The notes under the pieces: model-generated
Told to the model about the DNA's origin: nothing
Database searches by the model: none
Seen by the model: the letters and a program-made list of their open reading frames with translations, nothing else
Made by a program: the position numbers and the translations under genes
NCBI GenBank assembly: GCA_964459165.1
Contig: CAYWKM010000072.1
Location: 1-5,363, forward strand
Reading direction: 5' to 3'
Source of the DNA: RGIG4074 sp964459165
GTDB taxonomy: Bacteria; Bacillota; Clostridia; Christensenellales; Borkfalkiaceae
DNA length: 5,363 nt
In this document: positions 1 through 5,363 of the stretch, in pieces
How positions within the stretch are numbered: the stretch's first letter is position 1
Layout of the letters: each line of letters starts with the position of its first letter

Positions 1-1670
1 GTCGCCGAAAGGGAATTGTCGCTCAATCCGTAAGCGGAAATATATTCTCTTGCGTTGAAGAAAGCGTTTCCGAAATGGGAGGCGAGAGCAAATTCTTCCT
101 CCGCTCTTTCCGTCGCGCTGCCCGAAGGTCTTCCGATGACGAGGTAATTTTGATTGCCGTTATAAGAAATCATCGCTTCTATGACGTTGATAAGATCTTC
201 TGCGGTTCCGCCCTCCCATCCGTTCTCGCCGATGCAGACGAGCATCGTGTGGTATTTGCCCCGACCTTCGGCGATCATTCTTAAAGGGCGGGTATAGGTC
301 TTTTCCAATCCGTGCTCCACCGCGTAAATGGCGGCTTTTCCGCCCGCTCTCGCAAAGTAAAATTTGTCTCCGTCGATATAGACGTAATCGTTGCCGTTAT
401 ATTCAAGCCCTTGACTCAAGCCGTCGAGCGACGCGCCGTTTACGCATTTGAAGACGGGGCGAATTCTTGAAAAGGAATCGTCGTCGACGACCGTCGTGAA
501 GGGTTCGACGATCGCCTGCAAGCCTCCTTGCCGAAAGGCGATTTCCTCCGCCGTTTCTCCCGTTTGCGCGTAATTGTTCACCGTATAGCTTTCGCCCAAC
601 AGCTCCTGTAACACGGAAGGCATCGTCGTGCCGTTTCCGCCCGTTCCTAAAATAAAATCGTCGCCCCAGCAGTCGATGAGAGACGCTTCGGGCTTTGCGC
701 TCGCCAGCAGCTCCTTAACGTCGTCGGCGAGCTTATCGTAAGAAAGGGTTCCCTCCTCGATCAGGCTTCCGTCGATTTCCTTGATGATTTCGACGTAATC
801 GAGGACGGAGGAATAGGCTTCCTTGCGAATCACGCTTAAGCAGGAAGAGTCTGCGTCCTTGAACAGGTACAGTTTCTCCACGTTGAAGGAAAAGAAGAAG
901 TCGTCGCTTTCGTAATTTTCGGCGATCAGCGACGCTGTCAGGGAGTCTGCGGAAGAGACGGTAAAGCTGCCGTACAGCTCCAGCTCGTTTCCCGTGGAGA
1001 GGGAGGTCCCTTCCGCGCAAGCCTCTCGGCAAACGTATTCGTTGGTTCCCTTCCACCGTAAGGCTACCGTTCCGTGACGGTAATTCGTGACGCCGGTAAT
1101 TTTGATTTTGACGTATCCGAAGTACGATCCGTCGGCTTCCACAGCCGTTCCCGAAGAAAGCGCGGCGTTCGACGCTTCAAGCTCGGTATCGTATCCTTTT
1201 CCCGTGCCGACGCTCGTCTGCGCGCTCAGATCGAAGAGGCGTTTCACGCTGTTTAAATCGAGTTTATCCGCCGTGACGGCGTTTGCGGCGATTTTTTCGT
1301 TCGTGACGCTGCCTTGCCCTAATTCCACCGCGTTGTACGCGCCGCCGCTCGCCCAGCCGGAATCGGTATGATAGTACCAATTTCCGTAGGTATAACCGCT
1401 TTCGTTTCCCACGTAGACGTAAATTTTCCCCTCGTCCGTCATGTCGGCGGCGGTCGCCGCGGCGAGGACTCCCGAGGAGGCGCTTGACGCGATCGCTGCG
1501 TCGAGGGCGAGATACGCTCCCCTCACCGCTTCTCCGAGCGTGGCGTACGTCTTGCCGCCGATCGTTCTCGCGTCGATGACTTCGACGTCGTATCTCGTCG
1601 CTTCGATTACCTGCGGCAAAAGGAGATCCGCAAGGTCGAAAGTAATGACGTTCGCATTCAGTGCGCTCAT
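1..1670 (-). CDS. Phage tail fibre / receptor-binding protein with SGNH hydrolase-like domain (C-terminus beyond window)
   Basis: Read on the minus strand from the ATG at 1670, the frame stays open for 556 codons to the window edge, so the C-terminus is missing. Residues 1-75 are a phage-type attachment region. Residues 77-115 (MTDEGKIYVYVG, GNWYYHTDSGWASGG) match a short module common in phage tail fibres. SVTNEKIAANAVTADKL (121-137) and LSYDKLADD (309-317) are fibre-shaft repeats. Residues 150-275 are beta-rich. An SGNH/GDSL-like domain starts near 333: block I is CWGDDFILGTGGNGT, block II is near G371 (TGETAEEIAFRQGG), a beta-rich insert spans about 385-470, and block III is IGEN (480-483). 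The usual catalytic Ser of GDS is Asp338, encoded GAT. The Asp-x-x-His block would lie outside the window. The start is set by GAGGTG seven bases upstream. The likely role is host-surface glycan recognition, with or without deacetylation. The phage-tail call is firm; enzymatic activity is doubtful. Confidence 0.85.
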   Translation of the reverse strand, partial: MSALNANVITFDLADLLLPQVIEATRYDVEVIDARTIGGKTYATLGEAVRGAYLALDAAIASSASSGVLAAATAADMTDEGKIYVYVGNESGYTYGNWYYHTDSGWASGGAYNAVELGQGSVTNEKIAANAVTADKLDLNSVKRLFDLSAQTSVGTGKGYDTELEASNAALSSGTAVEADGSYFGYVKIKITGVTNYRHGTVALRWKGTNEYVCREACAEGTSLSTGNELELYGSFTVSSADSLTASLIAENYESDDFFFSFNVEKLYLFKDADSSCLSVIRKEAYSSVLDYVEIIKEIDGSLIEEGTLSYDKLADDVKELLASAKPEASLIDCWGDDFILGTGGNGTTMPSVLQELLGESYTVNNYAQTGETAEEIAFRQGGLQAIVEPFTTVVDDDSFSRIRPVFKCVNGASLDGLSQGLEYNGNDYVYIDGDKFYFARAGGKAAIYAVEHGLEKTYTRPLRMIAEGRGKYHTMLVCIGENGWEGGTAEDLINVIEAMISYNGNQNYLVIGRPSGSATERAEEEFALASHFGNAFFNAREYISAYGLSDNSLSA

Positions 1671-1671
1671 G

Positions 1672-1986
1672 TTATATCACCTCGTTTTTGATGACGTCTA
1701 AAACGTCGACGCTGAGAATGGGCGAAGCGTACGCCTGCCCGCCCGCACGCAGCCTCACTTGCAGCTCCGCCCTCCCGCCGTATAGAGCCAACGTGTCCGT
1801 TTGGGAAAGGGGAACGACGACGGAGTAAGAGGCGATCGAACAGTCCTTCAGTTGTTTTTCGAGAAGGATTCCCGATTTTTCTTCCTGACGAAAAGAGAGG
1901 TAAAAGGCCGATACCTCGCTCGCCGCAAACGGAAGCGTAAAGTTTAATGTGGGGGAAGTCCCCCTGACAATAGAATTTGTCCGCAT
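1672..1986 (-). CDS. Small phage tail/baseplate-associated protein, 104 aa
   Basis: A 104-residue protein opening MRTNSIVRGTSPTLNFTLPF and closing SVDVLDVIKNEVI. This layout (an RGTxPTxxFxLPF opening, alternating beta strands, a hydrophobic strand followed by a short charged tail) resembles small proteins encoded just before tail-fibre genes in phages and prophages of Clostridia, some related to the N-terminal part of BppU-like baseplate upper proteins. This is recognition by pattern, not by a search. No signal peptide or membrane segment is visible, as expected for a virion part. Its stop codon is one base from the fibre start, so the two genes are co-transcribed and probably translationally coupled. 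The start has a modest AGGT five bases upstream (1992-1995). A role as adaptor between baseplate and fibre is inferred. Confidence 0.7.
   Translation of the reverse strand: MRTNSIVRGTSPTLNFTLPFAASEVSAFYLSFRQEEKSGILLEKQLKDCSIASYSVVVPLSQTDTLALYGGRAELQVRLRAGGQAYASPILSVDVLDVIKNEVI
1678..1683 (-). promoter_or_regulatory. Ribosome binding site of the tail-fibre gene
   Basis: GAGGTG on the minus strand sits seven bases before the ATG at 1670. It lies inside the last codons of the upstream 104-aa gene, which fixes the fibre start and implies coupled translation. Confidence 0.7.
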
Positions 1987-2000
1987 TTTTTACCTGTCGT

Positions 2001-2010
2001 ATACGCGTAT
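2001..2010. repeat. 10-bp perfect palindrome ATACGCGTAT in the tail-operon leader
   Basis: ATACGCGTAT equals its own reverse complement. It lies between the predicted minus-strand promoter and the 104-aa gene. A second, shorter palindrome, TGAGCTCA, is at 2023-2030 close to the predicted transcription start. Either could be a repressor site, but short palindromes also occur by chance. Confidence 0.3.
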
Positions 2011-2035
2011 TGTTTTTTATTTTGAGCTCATAATT

Positions 2036-2077
2036 ATTATAACACGGTATTTTTTTCGCTTTCGCCGTATTTGTCAA
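2036..2077 (-). promoter_or_regulatory. Probable promoter(s) of the phage tail pair
   Basis: On the minus strand, TGTTATAAT (an extended -10 whose TATAAT covers 2036-2041) lies about 50 bases upstream of the 104-aa gene, but its -35 at the normal distance is poor. Separately, a perfect TTGACA at 2072-2077 is followed after 17 bases by AAAAAT (2049-2054), a weak -10. One or both may be used. The TTGACA lies in an inverted repeat, ATTTGT-TG-ACAAAT (2069-2082), which could be an operator. Predicted from consensus only. Confidence 0.45.
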
Positions 2078-2115
2078 CAAATTTTAAAAAATTCGGAATA
2101 TTTTGCTAAATGCTA

Positions 2116-2144
2116 TTGAATTATTTTTTTTGCTATGATATAAT
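2116..2144 (+). promoter_or_regulatory. Sigma-A-type promoter for rfbG-rfbH
   Basis: TTGAAT (2116-2121), a 17-base spacer and TATAAT (2139-2144), with the extended -10 dinucleotide TG at 2136-2137. The predicted transcript starts near 2151, giving a leader of about 108 bases. Because the -10 box ends directly before the ATG at 2145, that ATG would not be on the transcript, which supports the downstream start at 2259. Confidence 0.7.
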
Positions 2145-2158
2145 ATGCAAAGGCGTGG

Positions 2159-2203
2159 TTTTTTATCGACAGCGGAAACGCGCGATAAAAAATTGTTTTT
2201 TTT
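2159..2203 (+). promoter_or_regulatory. Terminator-like hairpin with U-run in the rfbG leader (possible attenuator)
   Basis: TTTTTTATCG (2159-2168) pairs perfectly with CGATAAAAAA (2183-2192). Inside it GCG-GAAA-CGC (2172-2181) forms a GNRA-tetraloop stem, and TTG plus eight T follow (2193-2203). It begins only about eight bases after the predicted transcription start. A second small stem, AAGGC-TGC-GCCTT, lies at 2222-2234. The shape is that of an intrinsic terminator or attenuator ahead of a polysaccharide operon. The outer stem is mostly A-U, so its strength is uncertain and it could instead be a 5' stabilising hairpin. Confidence 0.45.
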
Positions 2204-2258
2204 AGCGGCGTATGGAAGGAAAAGGCTGCGCCTTATCATAAAAGCACACGAGATTACT

Positions 2259-3320
2259 ATGGATAATATATTGTCGTTTTATAAAGGGAAGAGGGTTTTT
2301 ATCACAGGACATACGGGTTTTAAGGGAAGCTGGCTCGCTGCGATTTTAAAAAATCACGGCGCGGTCGTTACGGGTTACTCCCTCGATCCTCCCACGAAGC
2401 CCTCTTTGTATGAGCTCGCCCGTATCGGGGAGGGGATTACTTCCGTCAAAGGGGATATTCGGGATTATGCCTCCCTCAAAAAGGCCTTCGACGAAGCGAA
2501 GCCCGAAATTGTGTTTCATCTTGCGGCGCAGCCGATCGTGAGAGAAAGCTATAAAAATCCCGCGTATACTTACGAAACCAACGTCATGGGCACGGTAAAT
2601 ATCTTAGAATGCGTGAGAGCTTCGGATTGCGTAAAATCTTTTTTGAACGTCACGACGGACAAGGTTTATCATAATAACGAATGGAGATGGGGATATCGCG
2701 AAAACGATCCCTTGGACGGATTCGATCCTTATTCCAATTCCAAGAGCTGCTCCGAGCTCGTCACGCACAGCTATAAAAATTCTTTCTTTTATAAAGAGAA
2801 TTCTCCCGCCGTTTCGACGGCGCGCGCGGGCAACGTCATCGGCGGAGGAGATTTTGCCGCCGACCGCATTATTCCCGATTGCGTGCGTTCCGCTTTTGCC
2901 GGCGCAGACATCGTCGTCCGCAATCCGTATTCGATCCGTCCCTATCAGCACGTCTTAGAGCCCTTATATGCGTATATGTTGATTGCCATGAAGCAGTATC
3001 AGGATAGGAGCTATGCCGATTATTATAACGTCGGTCCCGACGATTCCGATTGTTGGAAAACGGAGTGTCTGGTAAACGAATTTGTCGACCTTTGGGGAGA
3101 AGGGCTTAAGTGGATCAATAAAAGCGATCCGGACGCTCCTCATGAAGCAAATTTTTTAAAGCTCGATTGCTCTAAGCTCAAAGGCAGACTCGGTTGGCGG
3201 CCCCGTTGGGATATCAAACAGGCGGTGAGAAAGACGGTGGAGTTTTCTAAAATTTATTATAAAGGGAAAGACGTTACCGCAAAGATGAACGAACAGATAG
3301 AGGAGTTTTTTAACGTATGA
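2259..3320 (+). CDS. rfbG: CDP-glucose 4,6-dehydratase
   Basis: Cytoplasmic NAD-dependent short-chain dehydrogenase/reductase that converts CDP-glucose to CDP-4-keto-6-deoxyglucose, the step before the 3-dehydrase encoded next. Starting at 2259 it is 353 residues, close to the usual length of about 355. It opens MDNILSFYKGKRVFITGHTG as family members do. Visible features are the Rossmann motif GHTGFKG (17-23), HLAAQP (87-92), the catalytic TTDKVY (132-137; Asp134-Lys135), and Tyr158 with Lys162 in DPYSNSK. RAGNVIGGGDFAADRIIPD (189-207) and RPYQHVLEP (227-235) are typical of this subfamily and separate it from dTDP-glucose dehydratase. The frame stays open back to an ATG at 2145, but that ATG abuts the -10 box and would add 38 atypical residues. 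The ribosome site before 2259 is weak (ACGAG). The gene overlaps rfbH by four bases (ATGA). Confidence 0.92.
   Translation: MDNILSFYKGKRVFITGHTGFKGSWLAAILKNHGAVVTGYSLDPPTKPSLYELARIGEGITSVKGDIRDYASLKKAFDEAKPEIVFHLAAQPIVRESYKNPAYTYETNVMGTVNILECVRASDCVKSFLNVTTDKVYHNNEWRWGYRENDPLDGFDPYSNSKSCSELVTHSYKNSFFYKENSPAVSTARAGNVIGGGDFAADRIIPDCVRSAFAGADIVVRNPYSIRPYQHVLEPLYAYMLIAMKQYQDRSYADYYNVGPDDSDCWKTECLVNEFVDLWGEGLKWINKSDPDAPHEANFLKLDCSKLKGRLGWRPRWDIKQAVRKTVEFSKIYYKGKDVTAKMNEQIEEFFNV
3299..3305 (+). promoter_or_regulatory. Ribosome binding site of rfbH
   Basis: AGAGGAG lies inside the end of rfbG, 11 bases before the rfbH ATG, somewhat farther than usual. Together with the ATGA overlap this suggests translational coupling. 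Confidence 0.6.
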
Positions 3321-4645
3321 CGCAGCAGGAGAAGGATAAACAACAAATTCTCGACCTTGTAAAAGAATATTATCATCATTATCATAGAAAGCCCGAATAC
3401 AAAGAGGGCGATAAGATCAATTATGCTTCAAGATATTATGATTCCGAGGAGATGCTCAATCTCACCGACGCCGCGCTCGAATTCTGGCTGACGTCCGGCA
3501 GATATACGAAGGAGTTTGAAAGCTCTTTTGCAGAATTTCTCGGCGTTAAGACGGTCGCCCTGGTCAACAGCGGCTCGTCTGCCAATCTCCTCGCTTTTAT
3601 GGCGCTCACGTCCCCTCTGCTCGGCGATAGGAAGGTCAAGCGGGGCGACGAGGTCATCACCGTGGCGGCGGGCTTCCCCACGACGGTAACGCCCGTCATT
3701 CAGTACGGCGCGGTTCCCGTATTCGTGGATATCGATATTCCCCAATATAACATAGACGTAAGCAAGCTCGAGGACGCGCTTTCTCCCAAGACGAAAGCCG
3801 TCATGATCGCCCATACGTTGGGCAATCCTTTCGATCTCGCGTCGGTAAAGGCGTTCTGCGACCGGCATAATCTTTGGCTGATCGAGGACAATTGCGACGC
3901 GCTCGGCTCCAAATATATTTACAACGGCGAGGAAAAGTATACCGGTACCATAGGCGATATCGGAACGTCCAGTTTTTATCCTCCCCACCACATCACGATG
4001 GGCGAGGGAGGAGCCGTCTATACGAATAACGCCTTGCTTGGAAAGATCGTCAAATCCTTCCGCGATTGGGGAAGAGACTGCGTTTGTCCTTCCGGCGTGG
4101 ATAATTTTTGCGGTCATCGTTTTGAAAAACAGTACGGCGAGCTTCCTTTCGGATACGACCATAAGTACGTATACTCCCATTTCGGCTATAATCTGAAGGC
4201 GACCGATCTGCAAGCGGCGATCGGCTGCGCGCAGATGAAGAAGATTGATTTCTTCGCCGAGAGGAGAAGGCATAATCACGCCCGTTTGGCGGAAGGATTA
4301 AAGGATTGCGCCGATAAGATCATTCTGCCCGAAAAATGTCCCTCCTCCAATCCCTCGTGGTTCGGCTTCGCCATCACCTGTAAAGGGGGCGTAGGCAGCA
4401 AGAAAATCGTCGATTACCTCGAGGCAAACAAAATTCAGACGCGCCGCGTGTTCGCCGGAAATTTGATCAGGCATCCCTGCTTTGACGAAATGCGGGCGAG
4501 CGGCGAAGGCTATCGCGTAGTCGGCGGGCTCTCCAATACCGATTACGTCATGGAGAACACCTTTTGGATCGGCGTTTATCCCGGCATGACGGACGCCATG
4601 ATCGATAGGATGATCGCCGTCGTCAGGGAAGCTCTTTCCCTTTAA
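3317..4645 (+). CDS. rfbH: CDP-4-keto-6-deoxy-D-glucose 3-dehydrase (E1, PLP and [2Fe-2S])
   Basis: DegT/DnrJ/EryC1-fold enzyme that removes the C3 hydroxyl of CDP-4-keto-6-deoxyglucose using PMP and an iron-sulfur cluster, on the way to CDP-3,6-dideoxyhexoses for surface polysaccharide. The 442 residues fit the family. NSGSSAN (84-90) is the phosphate loop and Asp191 in IEDNCDALGS is the ring-nitrogen contact. In SFYPPHHITMGEGG (219-232), His224 stands where aminotransferases have the PLP lysine; this is the hallmark of E1 dehydrases. The cluster cysteines are Cys193, Cys255, Cys257 and Cys265; the last three form C-x-C-x7-C, as in Yersinia E1. The Cys193-Cys255 gap is 61 residues against the 57 I recall for Yersinia, with the extra residues around 201-210. 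E1 needs an NADH-dependent reductase partner (E3, ascD/ddhD type), which is not encoded here. ATGA overlap with rfbG; a terminator follows. Confidence 0.93.
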   Translation: MTQQEKDKQQILDLVKEYYHHYHRKPEYKEGDKINYASRYYDSEEMLNLTDAALEFWLTSGRYTKEFESSFAEFLGVKTVALVNSGSSANLLAFMALTSPLLGDRKVKRGDEVITVAAGFPTTVTPVIQYGAVPVFVDIDIPQYNIDVSKLEDALSPKTKAVMIAHTLGNPFDLASVKAFCDRHNLWLIEDNCDALGSKYIYNGEEKYTGTIGDIGTSSFYPPHHITMGEGGAVYTNNALLGKIVKSFRDWGRDCVCPSGVDNFCGHRFEKQYGELPFGYDHKYVYSHFGYNLKATDLQAAIGCAQMKKIDFFAERRRHNHARLAEGLKDCADKIILPEKCPSSNPSWFGFAITCKGGVGSKKIVDYLEANKIQTRRVFAGNLIRHPCFDEMRASGEGYRVVGGLSNTDYVMENTFWIGVYPGMTDAMIDRMIAVVREALSL

Positions 4646-4677
4646 AACGAGCGAAAAGACGACATTTGACAAAGGAT

Positions 4678-4710
4678 AAAACGATCGGGAAACACTTCCG
4701 ATCGTTTTCG
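4678..4710 (+). terminator. Intrinsic terminator after rfbH
   Basis: AAAACGATCGG (4678-4688) pairs perfectly with CCGATCGTTTT (4698-4708) around a nine-base loop, and the descending arm ends in four T. It lies 32 bases past the rfbH stop and before the aroK promoter. The A-run on the other side means it may also stop minus-strand transcripts. Confidence 0.85.
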
Positions 4711-4724
4711 TCCCATAAAACTTG

Positions 4725-4753
4725 TTGATAAATTTGTTTTCTTATGCTATTAT
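4725..4753 (+). promoter_or_regulatory. Sigma-A-type promoter for aroK
   Basis: TTGATA (4725-4730), a 17-base spacer and TATTAT (4748-4753), with an extended -10 TG at 4745-4746. It sits just after the rfbH terminator, so aroK is a separate transcription unit. Confidence 0.65.
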
Positions 4754-4800
4754 ATAAAATAATGACGACAGGCGGGGAATCCGCTCATGTTTTTTATAAA

Positions 4801-4805
4801 GGGAG
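4801..4805 (+). promoter_or_regulatory. Ribosome binding site that decides the aroK start
   Basis: GGGAG sits eight bases before the ATG at 4814. This favours 4814 over an in-frame ATG at 4787 (nine codons earlier) whose upstream site is poorer, and over the ATG at 4806, which meets a stop after three codons. Confidence 0.65.
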
Positions 4806-4813
4806 ATGGAAAG

Positions 4814-5363
4814 ATGAATATTGTTCTTTGCGGCATGATGGGAGTGGGAAAGACGAGCGTCGGCATAAAGATTGCGGAGCTTACCGGCAGATGTTGGTAT
4901 GACACCGACGATCTGATCGTCGTAAAACACGGAAAAATTATGGATATCTTCGAGTTTTACGGCGAAGAATATTTTCGCAACCTCGAGACGCAGACGATCA
5001 AAGAGATATCCAAGGAGGATAATCTCGTCGTCTCCACGGGAGGCGGAGCCGTTCTCAAAAAAGAAAACGTCAGCGTTTTAAAGAAGAACGGCAGTAAAAT
5101 CGTCTATCTGAGGGCGAACGCGGACACGCTCATGGAGCGCGTTTCTCCCGAGGACAATACGCGGCCGTTGCTCGCTAAAAACTCGAAGGAGAATATGCGA
5201 AACCGTTTGGAACAGCTGCTCGTCGCCCGTTCGGATATTTATTCGCGCATAGCCGATTACGTCGTCGATACCGACGGGAAGACGGTCGAGGAGGTGGCGA
5301 ACGAGATCCTCGTCAACGTTCCCGGAAGCATTTTTAAGAAATCGGCAGAAAACACGGCGGAGG
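4814..5363 (+). CDS. aroK: Shikimate kinase (C-terminal end beyond window)
   Basis: Cytoplasmic kinase that phosphorylates shikimate to shikimate 3-phosphate with ATP in the chorismate pathway. The visible 183 residues contain the full core. Walker A is GMMGVGKTS (7-15). The shikimate-binding set is DTDD (30-33), Arg55 in YFR and TGGG (75-78). The lid has Arg117 in TRPLL, and the adenine-side Arg139 is in ARSDIY, followed by ADYVVDT. All expected key residues are present. Typical family length is about 165-175 residues, and no stop has appeared by residue 183. The gene therefore has a modest C-terminal tail or continues into another domain, such as the aroB fusion known in some bacteria; the window cannot tell. 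It has its own promoter and a GGGAG ribosome site. Its position next to the sugar genes looks incidental. Confidence 0.92.
   Translation, partial: MNIVLCGMMGVGKTSVGIKIAELTGRCWYDTDDLIVVKHGKIMDIFEFYGEEYFRNLETQTIKEISKEDNLVVSTGGGAVLKKENVSVLKKNGSKIVYLRANADTLMERVSPEDNTRPLLAKNSKENMRNRLEQLLVARSDIYSRIADYVVDTDGKTVEEVANEILVNVPGSIFKKSAENTAE

Noticed and set aside
75..1701. Several plus-strand open frames of 60-94 codons across the fibre region
   Set aside because: They are antisense to the continuous 556-codon fibre frame and lack ribosome sites or family resemblance.
2042..2077. Single promoter pairing the perfect TTGACA with the TATAAT at 2036-2041 on the minus strand
   Set aside because: The spacer would be 30 bases, far too long; the two boxes must belong to separate promoters or one is unused.
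1667..2080. Minus-strand open frame of 137 codons overlapping the 104-aa tail gene
   Set aside because: It is another frame of the same DNA, Arg-rich and motif-free at its C-terminal half, and it extends upstream through the predicted promoter. The 104-aa frame has the phage-like sequence and a proper junction with the fibre gene.
2212..2241. Nine-codon leader peptide (MEGKGCALS) before rfbG
   Set aside because: There is no Shine-Dalgarno upstream and no run of regulatory codons; it is noted only as part of the leader discussion.
3428..4279. Long minus-strand open frame of 283 codons
   Set aside because: It lies entirely antisense to rfbH, whose family motifs are unmistakable. The antisense translation is Arg/Ile/Gly-rich with no recognisable motif and no ribosome site; it is a codon-bias shadow.
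4772..4784. GCGG-GGAAT-CCGC stem upstream of aroK
   Set aside because: At only four base pairs, with no U-run and no link to a known riboswitch, it is too weak to annotate.

Overview
The window looks like chromosomal DNA of a Bacillota (clostridial-type) bacterium carrying a piece of prophage. This rests on sigma-A-like promoters with extended -10 boxes, purine-rich Shine-Dalgarno sites, AT-rich gaps between genes of moderate GC, and a tail-protein style familiar from gut Clostridia phages. No genus can be named from the sequence alone.

Left part, minus strand (1-1986): two phage tail genes almost end to end. A 104-residue protein of the small baseplate/tail type comes first. It is followed, after one base, by a large tail-fibre protein that is cut by the window edge. 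The fibre has a phage N-terminal attachment region, a carbohydrate-binding-like repeat, trimeric-fibre SVT..K repeats and a C-terminal SGNH/GDSL esterase-like domain. In that domain the serine of the GDS block is replaced by aspartate.

Centre (1987-2258): an AT-rich divergent control region. It has a minus-strand promoter for the tail pair, a good plus-strand promoter for the sugar genes, and a terminator-like hairpin plus U-run in the sugar-gene leader.

Right-centre, plus strand (2259-4645): two overlapping genes for CDP-glucose 4,6-dehydratase (rfbG) and CDP-4-keto-6-deoxyglucose 3-dehydrase (rfbH, an iron-sulfur/PLP E1 enzyme). Together they take CDP-glucose to the intermediate on the way to CDP-3,6-dideoxyhexoses (ascarylose, abequose, paratose, tyvelose) or related branched sugars used in surface polysaccharides. 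The cytidylyltransferase that normally precedes them and the reductase needed to finish the E1 step are not in the window. An intrinsic terminator closes the unit.

Right edge, plus strand (4814-end): shikimate kinase (aroK) with its own promoter, a housekeeping aromatic-biosynthesis gene running off the window. No tRNA, rRNA, CRISPR array, insertion sequence or attachment site was seen. The notable juxtaposition is a phage receptor-binding module placed head-to-head with a surface-sugar cassette.
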